Positions 44,411 to 52,717 of a stretch of DNA of 64,000 nucleotides are shown one piece after another (the first letter of the stretch is position 1; every line of letters starts with the position of its first letter). Origin of the DNA: DSOI01 sp041394885 (GTDB taxonomy: Bacteria; Acidobacteriota; Terriglobia; Bryobacterales; Bryobacteraceae); assembly GCA_041394885.1 (NCBI GenBank), contig JAWKHI010000002.1, positions 248,001 to 312,000 of the forward strand. The letters are read 5' to 3'. Both the position numbers and the translations under genes were made by a program. The notes under the pieces are model-generated. The model searched no databases. It worked only from the letters and a program-made list of their open reading frames with translations, and was not told where the DNA came from.

Positions 44411-45151
44411 ATGATCCGGAGCTTATGTTCCCTGCTGGGTTACTCGATCCACGCCCAAGACGGCGAGATCGGGAGCGTGCACAATTTCTTCATCGACGAC
44501 GATCACTGGATGGTTCGCTATCTGGTGGCTGAGGCCGGTGGTTGGCTGCACAGCCGCAAGGTGCTGATCTCTCCCGCCTGTCTCGGCCATCCCGATTGGG
44601 AAGGACGAGTGTTCCCGGTCACGCTGACTCGCGATCAAGTTCGCAACCAGCCCGATATTGACGCTCACCAGCCCGTGTCGCGCCAGCAGGAAATTGAGAT
44701 GTCGTCCTACTACGGATGGCCGGTCTACTGGTCCATTGAGCCTTTGGTGGCGATGCCGGTGGCCGTGCCTGCCTCCCGTGACGAAAGCCGCCGTGGCGAT
44801 CCTCACCTTCGTAGCGCGCGCGAGTTGATCACCTACCGGGTCCGCGGAAGCGACGGCGCCGTAGGCAATATGGCGGATCTGATCGTGGAAGAAGAAACGT
44901 GGAAGGTGGAGAGTCTCGTGGTCGACATGGGCACATGGCGCACCGGGCATCGCGTGCTGCTACCGGCTCCCTCCGTCAAGGAAATTTCCTGGGCGCATCG
45001 GGAGGTGGTGCTGGCCATGTCTCGCGACCAGGCCGGCGCACTGCCGGAGTTCGACCCTTTCGCGCCCGTGAATCGCTGGGTGGAAGAGCATCGATACGAC
45101 TACTACGGAAGGCCGGCCCAGCCTGCCCGGAGCAGGAAAGAACACAGATAG
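44411..45151 (+). CDS. Two-module PRC-barrel protein
   Basis: A 246-residue soluble protein with two PRC-barrel modules: residues 1-85 (IGSVHNFFIDDDHWMVRYLVAE) and about 135-225 (VGNMADLIVEEETWKVESLVV). PRC-barrels fold as small beta-barrels and often take part in membrane-surface or stress proteins; the exact role is unknown. It stands between the GT81 gene, which is divergent, and the antiporter gene, which is convergent. Confidence 0.85.
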   Translation: MIRSLCSLLGYSIHAQDGEIGSVHNFFIDDDHWMVRYLVAEAGGWLHSRKVLISPACLGHPDWEGRVFPVTLTRDQVRNQPDIDAHQPVSRQQEIEMSSYYGWPVYWSIEPLVAMPVAVPASRDESRRGDPHLRSARELITYRVRGSDGAVGNMADLIVEEETWKVESLVVDMGTWRTGHRVLLPAPSVKEISWAHREVVLAMSRDQAGALPEFDPFAPVNRWVEEHRYDYYGRPAQPARSRKEHR

Positions 45152-45160
45152 CGCGGCCGC

Positions 45161-46441
45161 TCAATGAGGGCTCGAGAACCGATGCTCCACCGTTTCCGGA
45201 TCCGTTGCCGGCACCCGTTCGCGTCCTTCGAAAAACCAATGGTAGAAGTTGCGCACCGGGCTGCGCTGCATCAGCGGAATCAGAACCGCGGTCAACAGAA
45301 TGCTGATGAGAACCACCATGTAGGTAAATTCCCTCACGAGCGTTGCGCCAGGCAGATTGCGCTCTACCGGCATGCTGGCCAGCACGGCCGAAACGAGTCC
45401 CTTGGGAACCATCACGGACGCCATGCCCAAGTCCAGCCATCCCGCGTTTTCCTGGTATACGGTGAGGCGCACCAGCAGCAGTCGCGCCAAGTAGATGCTC
45501 AGTGTGAAAGCCAATGCGTACAACGCCATCTGCCAATCCTCGAATCGGATGGAGACTCCCAGATAGACGAAGAAGAACGTTTTGAGCAGGAACAGGATCT
45601 CATTGAAGAAGGAAACGTCAGTTTGATCGATCCGGCCGAGCTTGCGCTGCTGGAAGATTTCGAAGCGCGCCAGCGGCAGCAGTTCGTAGTTGATCAAAGT
45701 GGCGCCGAAGGCGAGCGCGGCGATGCCGCCACTGAACCCCAGAAGATCCGACACGCCATAGAGGATCATCACGTAGGCCAGCGTGGTGAACGCCGTGTTG
45801 GGAAACTGCCTTACTTCATTCAGCACCAGCAGCCATGCCAGCCCGCCCACCACGCCAATCAAGCCCGCGCTCAGCAGCGAAGCGAAGACGGACCCCACGA
45901 TGCGCCCCGCATGTACCTCGCCGGAGACAGCGCCCTGCATCAAGCCGATGAGCAGCACGATCATCAGCACGTCTCCCAATGCCGATTCCATCACCAGCAC
46001 GGTGGAGAGCGGTTCTCCGAACTTCAGGCTTTTTACCAGCGCGATGACCACGGCGGCCGACGTGCCGGCCAGGATGCACCCGGTCATCAAGGCCATCATC
46101 GTGGATGTGCCTAGCACGTACTTGCCCACAACGAAGCCAGCAACGGCAGTGACGAAGAACGTGCTCAGGGTCAACTTCACCGTGGGCCGCAGGGCTCTCA
46201 TGAACACGTCCGGTTTGAGCGAAATTCCGCTCTCGAACAGGATGATCACCAACGCCATGGTGCTCATTAGTCCGCCGACGTGGCCCAGGTCCTCCGGAGC
46301 AATCACGTGGGTGATGGGCCCAAGCAGCAATCCAAGCAACGTGAGAAGCAGGACATCCGGGATGTGAGTGCGCTGGAACAGCGCTGTGAAGAAATGGGCC
46401 AAGAAAATCAATAGCCCAATTCCAAGAACGCCCTCTGCCAA
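45161..46441 (-). CDS. CPA-family cation/proton antiporter
   Basis: A 426-residue membrane protein with about twelve segments. Its exchanger core reads GCILAGTSAAVVIALV and then ESALGDVLMIVLLIG, where the Asp is the likely ion-binding residue. It would exchange Na+ or K+ for H+ across the inner membrane. The start chosen is TTG 46441 because AAGGAG lies 6 bases before it and the first membrane segment begins directly after. A longer frame upstream (to 46654) has no hydrophobic start and covers a promoter and two dyads. Confidence 0.87.
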   Translation of the reverse strand: MAEGVLGIGLLIFLAHFFTALFQRTHIPDVLLLTLLGLLLGPITHVIAPEDLGHVGGLMSTMALVIILFESGISLKPDVFMRALRPTVKLTLSTFFVTAVAGFVVGKYVLGTSTMMALMTGCILAGTSAAVVIALVKSLKFGEPLSTVLVMESALGDVLMIVLLIGLMQGAVSGEVHAGRIVGSVFASLLSAGLIGVVGGLAWLLVLNEVRQFPNTAFTTLAYVMILYGVSDLLGFSGGIAALAFGATLINYELLPLARFEIFQQRKLGRIDQTDVSFFNEILFLLKTFFFVYLGVSIRFEDWQMALYALAFTLSIYLARLLLVRLTVYQENAGWLDLGMASVMVPKGLVSAVLASMPVERNLPGATLVREFTYMVVLISILLTAVLIPLMQRSPVRNFYHWFFEGRERVPATDPETVEHRFSSPH

Positions 46442-46461
46442 GCGGATCTCCTTATGAGGTG

Positions 46462-46477
46462 GGTCTCGCGTGAGACC
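46462..46477 (-). promoter_or_regulatory. Perfect 6-base hairpin in the antiporter leader
   Basis: GGTCTC and GAGACC flank a 4-base loop just upstream of the AAGGAG ribosome binding site of the antiporter gene. It may tune translation or act as an operator. Confidence 0.4.
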
Positions 46478-46506
46478 GTTTCTACCCCGAGAAAAGACGA
46501 ACACTG

Positions 46507-46544
46507 AGTATAGCGCCTCGGCGTGAATCCCTGCTGCTAGCAGG
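46507..46544 (-). promoter_or_regulatory. Antiporter promoter with upstream dyad
   Basis: TATACT (46507-46512, minus strand) is a good -10 box. The dyad CCTGCT-GCT-AGCAGG (46530-46544) covers the -35 region, about 17 bases upstream, so a regulator bound there could block or recruit polymerase. Confidence 0.4.
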
Positions 46545-46639
46545 ACACCGGGGGTGAGCAACCAGCGCGCGTTCCCCTGAACCGGCGCGGCGGCCAATTG
46601 CTCCGGCAGACCCTTCGTGGGTATGGTGGTAAGAGTACG

Positions 46640-47773
46640 GTGGATCTCTCTCAACTACGCACAGTCTTTCGAAATTTGCACCTCAATCACAGTTTTGGGG
46701 CCGGTAGCCCAACCGGACTCTATGCGGTTGTCGTGGCTGCCCTGATCCTACTGTTTTCCATGGCCGGCACGGTGACGCGCAGGGCCGATGCCATGCGGGA
46801 AGCGGTGGCCGAGGAACACTACCACGATGGGTTGGCGGAAGAGCAGGCCGGACACAAACAGGAAGCCGAAGCCCGGTTTCGTGCCGCCCTTGCGGTGTCA
46901 AGGGACCATCCGCCGTACCGGCTTGCGCTGGCTCGTGTGCTGCTGGGGCAGGGCCGCTGGCAGGAGGCCGAGAATCATTTGAAGGAACTGGCTGCGCTGG
47001 ACCCCACCAATGGCGCCGTGAACCTGTTTCTGGCTCGCGCACGGCGCGCGGGATCCGACTGGGAAGGCGCGGTGGGCGATTATCAACGCGCGATCTACGG
47101 GTACTGGCCCGCTGAGGAGAGCAGCCAGCGCGTGATCGCCAGGGAGGAAATGGTGAAGATGCTCGCGCTTCGCCAGTCCTGGCGAAGGCTCATGCCGGAG
47201 CTCATGCAGTGGCGGGACGAACTGCCACCCTCCTCGCCCAAGCTGCGCCAGGTGGCGGATCTGTTCCTGCAAGCGGGCGAACCGGCCGATTCGGCCGCCG
47301 TCTGGGCCAAACTGCGTGACGCCAACCCCAAGGACGCCTCCTTGCAGCTGGGCTTGGCGAAAGCCGAGTTTGCCGCGGGCAACTACCTCGCGGCGCAAGC
47401 CGCATACCGCGAGGCTTTGAAGCTGGATCGGCAGGTGACCGCGGCCAAGGACGGGGTGGAGCTTACCGGGGCCATCCTCAGTCTCGATCCCACCCAGCGG
47501 CGCTTGTCCGCCAAGGAGCGTCTGGCGCGGGCTATCCGGCTGGTGGAAGTGGTGACCAGTGAATACGAGTCTTGCGAGTCGGGTCCGGAACTGGAGGCGG
47601 CGAAGCAGAAACTGGCGCTGATCCGCCGGCGCGGATCGAGGGATCAGGCCGCCGATGACTGGATCCAACTGGCTGAGCAGTTGTGGCAGAGGCGAGCCGC
47701 CGCGTGCGGCGGAATCAGCGCGCACAACCCCGCCCTGGCATACGTCTTGGCTCGCTTGGAGAAGACTGCATGA
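46640..47773 (+). CDS. Membrane-anchored TPR protein
   Basis: About 377 residues: one membrane segment near the N-terminus (GLYAVVVAALILLFSMAGTV), then helical TPR-type repeats such as AEARFRAALAVSRDHPPYRLAL and AENHLKELAALDPTNGAVNLFLARA. TPR arrays hold other proteins; the partner is unknown. GTG 46640 is preferred to TTG 46598 because a TATGGT box lies 12 bases before it. The stop overlaps the start of the ClC gene (ATGA), so the two are coupled. Confidence 0.75.
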   Translation: MDLSQLRTVFRNLHLNHSFGAGSPTGLYAVVVAALILLFSMAGTVTRRADAMREAVAEEHYHDGLAEEQAGHKQEAEARFRAALAVSRDHPPYRLALARVLLGQGRWQEAENHLKELAALDPTNGAVNLFLARARRAGSDWEGAVGDYQRAIYGYWPAEESSQRVIAREEMVKMLALRQSWRRLMPELMQWRDELPPSSPKLRQVADLFLQAGEPADSAAVWAKLRDANPKDASLQLGLAKAEFAAGNYLAAQAAYREALKLDRQVTAAKDGVELTGAILSLDPTQRRLSAKERLARAIRLVEVVTSEYESCESGPELEAAKQKLALIRRRGSRDQAADDWIQLAEQLWQRRAAACGGISAHNPALAYVLARLEKTA

Positions 47774-49527
47774 TCCGGATGGAGGGCCGGGTGCTGCGCA
47801 GCTTGGTGAGCATCACCGGACGCATACGCCTGGGTGAGGCCCAGCGCTTCATGCTGCTTTCGATGCTGATCGGAATATTCGGCGGGTTGGTGGTGGTGTG
47901 CTTCCACGGTTGCATCGAATTGCTCACCTGGAACATCCTCGGCGTTCCTGCCGGCCAGAACCGCGTGGCCACGGTGATCGGACCGGCCCTGGGCGCGATC
48001 GTATCCACCATGCTCGCGATCAAGGTTTTCCGGGGTGCGCAGGGCAGCGGCGTGAATCGCACCAAGGCCGCGCTCTACATCTCCGATGGCGACATTCCTT
48101 TTCGCACCGTGGTGGGTAAGTTCATCGCGTGCTCGCTCTCGATCGGGAGTGGTAATTCCCTGGGACCCGAAGATCCGGCTCTGCAGATGGGCGCGGGCGT
48201 CGCATCGACGCTTGGCCGCCTGTTCGGGCTCACCAAGGAGCAGATGCGGCTCATCGCCCCCATTGGAGCCGCCGCCGGCATCGCCGCCGCGTTCAACACT
48301 CCCATCACCGCGGTGCTGTTCGTCATCGAGGAAGTGATCGCCAGTTGGAATTCGGCCGTCCTCGGCTCGATCGTTCTGTCCTCGGTCTCGGCGGTGGTGA
48401 TCAGCCGGTCTTTCCTCGGCGACGAACCTCTGTTCCGCGTACCGGATTTCGCTTTCCGCCACAATTCGGAACTGCTCGTCTATGCCGGAATCGGAATGGT
48501 GTGCGGACTGCTGGCTTCGTTCTTCGTACGCACGGTCATCCGCTTGAAGCAGCGCTTCAAGACACTCCCGCACACCTTGCGGGTCGACGCGGGCAAGCCG
48601 TTCGCCGCCGGGCTGATGGTGGGCGTGCTCGGGCTCTTTCTGCCGGAAACCCTCGGCGTCGGCTATCAAGCGGTGGACGGCGCTCTCCACAATCGTTTCC
48701 CGTGGGAACTGCTGCTGATTCTCGGCGTGGCGAAGATGGCTGCCGCCACCGTCTGTTACAGCGCGGGCATTCCGGGCGGGCTGTTCGCGCCCACGCTGTT
48801 CATCGGTGCGATGGTGGGCGGAGGCATCGGAGCCCTGGCGCAGCAATATTGGCCGCTCCATACTTCGCCCGCCACCGGGTATGTGCTGGTCGGAATGGGC
48901 GCGTTCTTCGCTGGCGTGTTCCGCGCGCCCATGACGTCCATCTTCATGGTGTTCGAGGTCAGCGCCAGCTACAAGGCGATCCTTCCGGTGATGGTGGCCA
49001 ACACGCTCGCGTATCTTACGTCGCGCCAGTTCAATCGCCGGGCGTTTTTTGACCAGTTGGCCAAGCTCGAGGGTTTGGAGCTGCCCTCCCACGAGGCACA
49101 ACGCGAGCAGCGGACCCTACGCGTCGAGGACGCCATGAGCGTGGAGCCGAAACTGGAGCTGTCTCCCGAAACCACAATTGCGTACGCCCAGGAACGCGCC
49201 GCCCTCACCGCCGGCGATTGGCTACTCAGTTTCGATCCGGAGCGGGAATGGAGACTGGTGGCCAAAAAGAGTGTGGATCCGGCCGCGGCGAACGGGTTGG
49301 TCCGCCTCGGCCAGCTCGAAGGCGTCCCCGTTCCGCATCTGTTTCCCGATCAGGCGCTGCATGCCACCTTGAGACGCCTGGGGTCATCCCCCATGCTGCC
49401 GGTGGTGAGCCGAGAGAATCCCGCCAAGCTGCTCGGCGTGATGGATCTCCGCCGCGCGTTGGATGCCTATGGCGTGCGGACCCCGGACACCGAGCCCGTC
49501 GACAGCGACCACGAAACCGTGGCTTGA
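47770..49527 (+). CDS. ClC-family chloride channel/antiporter with CBS-like tail
   Basis: A 585-residue membrane protein with the ClC core. The first selectivity motif reads GSGNSLGPEDP (126-136); the gating Glu (E134) is kept, but the usual Arg-Glu-Gly is changed. The proton-pathway Glu pair is present in FVIEE (187-188), and GIPGGLFAP (333-341) is standard. The C-terminal 150 residues look like CBS domains (MSVEPKLELSPETT, SSPMLPVV). The Glu pair suggests a Cl-/H+ exchanger rather than a simple channel (inference). Confidence 0.88.
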   Translation: MIRMEGRVLRSLVSITGRIRLGEAQRFMLLSMLIGIFGGLVVVCFHGCIELLTWNILGVPAGQNRVATVIGPALGAIVSTMLAIKVFRGAQGSGVNRTKAALYISDGDIPFRTVVGKFIACSLSIGSGNSLGPEDPALQMGAGVASTLGRLFGLTKEQMRLIAPIGAAAGIAAAFNTPITAVLFVIEEVIASWNSAVLGSIVLSSVSAVVISRSFLGDEPLFRVPDFAFRHNSELLVYAGIGMVCGLLASFFVRTVIRLKQRFKTLPHTLRVDAGKPFAAGLMVGVLGLFLPETLGVGYQAVDGALHNRFPWELLLILGVAKMAAATVCYSAGIPGGLFAPTLFIGAMVGGGIGALAQQYWPLHTSPATGYVLVGMGAFFAGVFRAPMTSIFMVFEVSASYKAILPVMVANTLAYLTSRQFNRRAFFDQLAKLEGLELPSHEAQREQRTLRVEDAMSVEPKLELSPETTIAYAQERAALTAGDWLLSFDPEREWRLVAKKSVDPAAANGLVRLGQLEGVPVPHLFPDQALHATLRRLGSSPMLPVVSRENPAKLLGVMDLRRALDAYGVRTPDTEPVDSDHETVA

Positions 49528-49594
49528 TCGCCGGCCTCGCCTCAGCTACGATACTCTCGATACAGTTAGCGATCCGTAACGGGGATCATCGTAA

Positions 49595-51088
49595 ATGGAC
49601 ATACTCCAATTGCCCGGCAAACGGCGGGACGCATTCGTGATCGTATGCCTGCTCGCGGTGATCGCGGCCACACGATGGCCCCTGGCGCCGGACCACCTGT
49701 TCTTCTTCGACTCCATCAACTTCGCCCTTGCTCTCGAGGAATTCAATCCCGCGCTCCATCAACCACAGCCGCCCGGCTATCCCATGTTCGTCGCGCTCAC
49801 GCGTCTGCTGCATCTGGGTATCCCTTCCCCGGAAGCCGTGTTCCTCATCGCGGGAATTCTCGGGGCTGCCGGCGCCGCCTACTTCCTTTGGCGATTGGCC
49901 GGGACCGCGGCCGTTGTCCTGTTCGTCTTCCATCCCGTCCTGATCTTCGGCGGGCTCACCAATCAGGTCCGCGTCTTCTATGCCTTCGCGGGCTGCGGCG
50001 CGGCTTGGCTCGCCTGGCGCGCCTGGATTTCCGGACACGCGCGGACCCTTCTGCCGCTCGGCGCCTTCCTGGGTCTCGCCGCCGGCTTCCGGCCCACAAC
50101 CGCTTTGCTCCTGTTTCCGCTGCTCGCCGCCGCGATGTGGCGCCATCGCGGCGCTCCCCGCACCGCCGCCTGCGCGTTGTTGCTCTACATAGCCGGAATC
50201 TGCTGCTGGCTGCTGCCTGTAGTGAACGTCTCCGGCGGAATGGCCAACTACGTCGCGCTGATCCGTGGATATGCAAACGAACAATTTGGCTCGTCTTTGT
50301 TTTATGACGCGCCTCCCTCGGAGGCGTTGCGAATGGCGGCCGCCGCCATCGTCTGGCCGGGGCTCGGATCGCTCGCTTGGATCTGGGCCGTACCGCTCGC
50401 CGATCGCAACCGCGCATACGCCCGCCTCCGGCCTCTGGCGCCCATCCTCGCTCTATGGTTCATCCCCGCGTTGCTTTTCTTCTCGCTGGTCCACGTGGCG
50501 GATCCCGATCAGTCCCTTCTGATGGCCCCTGTCTACTGCGTTCTGGGTGGCCTGGTGATCGAAACCGTGATTGAACAGCGAGGTTGGCGGCGGTTGCGGC
50601 CGCTCCTGCTGCTGGCCCTCGCCGCGTTCAGTTTCTACTTATTTCTCCGCCCACCCAGAGGCATCGCGCGGGCAACCGGCTACGGCGTCATCCGGTACAT
50701 GCAGCGCCGGTCGTCGGGAGTGTTTGACTCGCTGGCGGCCTTGCGATCCCGCGGTCCGGTGCAGATCCTCGTCTACCAGCCTGAATTGACTTGGCGTAAG
50801 ATCGCCTACTACGAGCGTCCGCTGCCGGTCTATGTCGTCGAGGGTTCCGGCCATCCGGTATGGCTGGCGCAGAGCGCGGACCGCGCCGAGCTGCCTCGCG
50901 CCGACGACGGCGCGTATCGGTTGCGCCAGGGCCAGGTGGCCGTAGTGATGGGCTCGTCGTTGGCTCCCGAGCGCGAGTCGATGCGGGACCGCTGGCGTTT
51001 TCGCGAGCAGGGTCCGGTTCTGTGGCGCTGGCTGGCGGCGGGAGATTCGTTCGAACTCGCCGGCGTGCGCTTCGTCACTGTTCCGTGA
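49595..51088 (+). CDS. GT-C type membrane glycosyltransferase-like protein
   Basis: A 497-residue polytopic protein with about ten membrane segments. It resembles dolichyl-phosphate-mannose or ArnT-like glycosyltransferases: an early acidic loop (FFFDSINFALALEEF), a PQPPGYPMFVAL segment, and a soluble C-terminal domain of about 130 residues. It would transfer a sugar from a lipid carrier on the outer face of the inner membrane. The acceptor is unknown. It stands alone between the ClC gene and the TIGR00300 gene. Confidence 0.75.
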   Translation: MDILQLPGKRRDAFVIVCLLAVIAATRWPLAPDHLFFFDSINFALALEEFNPALHQPQPPGYPMFVALTRLLHLGIPSPEAVFLIAGILGAAGAAYFLWRLAGTAAVVLFVFHPVLIFGGLTNQVRVFYAFAGCGAAWLAWRAWISGHARTLLPLGAFLGLAAGFRPTTALLLFPLLAAAMWRHRGAPRTAACALLLYIAGICCWLLPVVNVSGGMANYVALIRGYANEQFGSSLFYDAPPSEALRMAAAAIVWPGLGSLAWIWAVPLADRNRAYARLRPLAPILALWFIPALLFFSLVHVADPDQSLLMAPVYCVLGGLVIETVIEQRGWRRLRPLLLLALAAFSFYLFLRPPRGIARATGYGVIRYMQRRSSGVFDSLAALRSRGPVQILVYQPELTWRKIAYYERPLPVYVVEGSGHPVWLAQSADRAELPRADDGAYRLRQGQVAVVMGSSLAPERESMRDRWRFREQGPVLWRWLAAGDSFELAGVRFVTVP

Positions 51089-51097
51089 CGGAACCGC

Positions 51098-51103
51098 TAT
51101 CCT
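51098..51103 (+). promoter_or_regulatory. -10-like box (TATCCT) of the TIGR00300-queF-methyltransferase run
   Basis: TATCCT 11 bases before the ATG at 51115, the same spacing as at the PP2C, rpoN and valS genes. Confidence 0.4.
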
Positions 51104-51114
51104 GATAAGAATAC

Positions 51115-52322
51115 ATGCCAGTCAGTGAAACAGTAGAAGCCGAGGGTCACCTCATCGACTCTCACATTATGGAGCGGATCTTCGACACCGTTGTCGAGCA
51201 TAACGGCCGCTTCGAAGTAGAGCGATTCCATATCGGCCGCACCAACGCGGAAGCGTCCCAATTGCGCCTTCGCGTGGAGACCGCCGACGACGGCGCGATG
51301 AGCCGCATGCTAGCCCAATTGATCGGCCTTGGATGTTCGCCGGTTGATTCGGGCGACGTCGATCTGGAAACGGTGGAGCGCGATTGCTGCGCGCCGGTCA
51401 ACTTTTACTCCACCACCAATCACCGCACCATGGTGCGTCTGGCTGGGAATTGGGTGGCGGTGGACCGCCAGCGGATGGACGCGATGATCGTGGTGAAAGA
51501 TGGACAGGCCTGTTGCCGCCGGTTGCGGGATCTTCGCGCCGGTGACGCCGTGGTGGTGGGGATGCGCGGCATTCGCGTGGTACCGGAATCCAAAGAGCGG
51601 GACCGGCTTCACTTCGCCTTCATGTCCAACGGCATCTCCTCGGAGCGCCAGGTGGAAACAGCCGTCCGCGAGACCGTGGCCTTGGTTCGCTCTGCCAAGG
51701 AGCAGGGTTTGAAGGTTGTCGCGGTGGCAGGCCCCGTCGTGGTCCACACCGGCGGACAGAGGCCTCTTTCGCGGATGATTCGCAGCGGGCTGGTGGATGC
51801 GGTACTCGGCGGAAATGCACTGGCCGTGCATGACATTGAATGTGCGCTGCTCGGAACTTCGCTCGGTGTCCGGCAAAGCGACGGGCGGCAGGAAGAACAC
51901 GGCCATCGCAACCATATGCAGGCCATCAATGCGATTTACCGCGCCGGCGGGATCCGGCAGGCTGTGGAATCCGGCGTGCTCGCAGCGGCATCATGTTCGA
52001 GTGCGTGAAGGCGGGTATACCGTTCGTGCTCGCCGGCAGCCTTCGCGACGACGGTCCGCTGCCGGACACCATCACCGACATGAATCGCGCCCAGGACGCG
52101 TACGCCGAACAGTTACAAGGCGCCGGTCTGGTTTTGTGCCTGGGCTCGATGCTGCATTCCATCGCTACCGGAAATATGCTGCCCAGCTGGGTTCGCATTG
52201 TCTGCGTGGACATCAATCCGGCCGTGGCCACCAAGGTGAGTGACCGCGGCACCGGACAAGCGGTAGGCGTGGTTACCGACGTGGGTTTGTTTCTCGAAAT
52301 GCTGGAGCGGCACTTCGCATGA
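51115..52322 (+). pseudogene. TIGR00300-family LOR/SDH protein (ornithine cyclodeaminase-like), frameshifted
   Basis: The family joins a LOR/SDH-type N-terminal domain to an NAD-binding domain; an archaeal member from Methanococcus was shown to be an ornithine cyclodeaminase making proline. Here the first frame runs to about residue 290 (MSNGISSERQVETA, GHRNHMQAINAIYRAGG, VESGVLA) and then ends early at 52008. At 51982-51984 the family match moves to another frame (SGIMFECVKAGIPFVLAGS) and continues to LEMLERHF at 52322. Adding one base after CTCGC repairs it. Either the gene is newly broken or a base was missed. The end overlaps queF by 4 bases. Confidence 0.8.
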
Positions 52323-52717
52323 AGGCCAAACGCGAGTACTCCGAGACCCACGCGCGCTCGGGCGTGGACGCCGGGCTACCGGAGATAGAGTGCTGGGAGA
52401 ACCAGTACAAGGGGTATGAGATTACGATCTCGACGCCAGAGTTCACTTCCGTGTGTCCGAAAACAGGGCTTCCGGACCATGGCACGGTTACCATCGCTTA
52501 CGTGCCCGACAAGTGGTGCCTGGAGTTGAAATCGCTAAAGATGTATCTGCTCGCATACCGGAACCTCGGTATCTTCCAGGAGAACGCCGTGAACCGGATG
52601 CTCGGCGACATCGTGGCCGCTTGTAAGCCGGTCTCCGCCACCGTGGTTGGGGAGTTCACGCCGCGCGGCGGAGTTTACTCGAAAATCAAGGCGACCTATG
52701 AGCGCGGACGAAAGTAA
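52319..52717 (+). CDS. queF: NADPH-dependent 7-cyano-7-deazaguanine reductase (preQ1 synthase)
   Basis: A 132-residue enzyme of the short, single-domain QueF type. It reduces preQ0 to preQ1 in queuosine synthesis for tRNA. The active-site Cys is in SVCPKTGLPDHG, and the QueF motif reads ELKSLKMYLLAYRN. Both are complete. The ATG overlaps the stop of the TIGR00300 gene (ATGA), and the gene overlaps the methyltransferase downstream by 20 bases. No other queuosine genes are in the window. Confidence 0.96.
   Translation: MKAKREYSETHARSGVDAGLPEIECWENQYKGYEITISTPEFTSVCPKTGLPDHGTVTIAYVPDKWCLELKSLKMYLLAYRNLGIFQENAVNRMLGDIVAACKPVSATVVGEFTPRGGVYSKIKATYERGRK

Noticed and set aside
46442..46654. N-terminal extension of the antiporter to 46654
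   Set aside because: The extension is not hydrophobic, covers promoter-like and dyad elements, and a TTG with a strong ribosome binding site lies at 46441.
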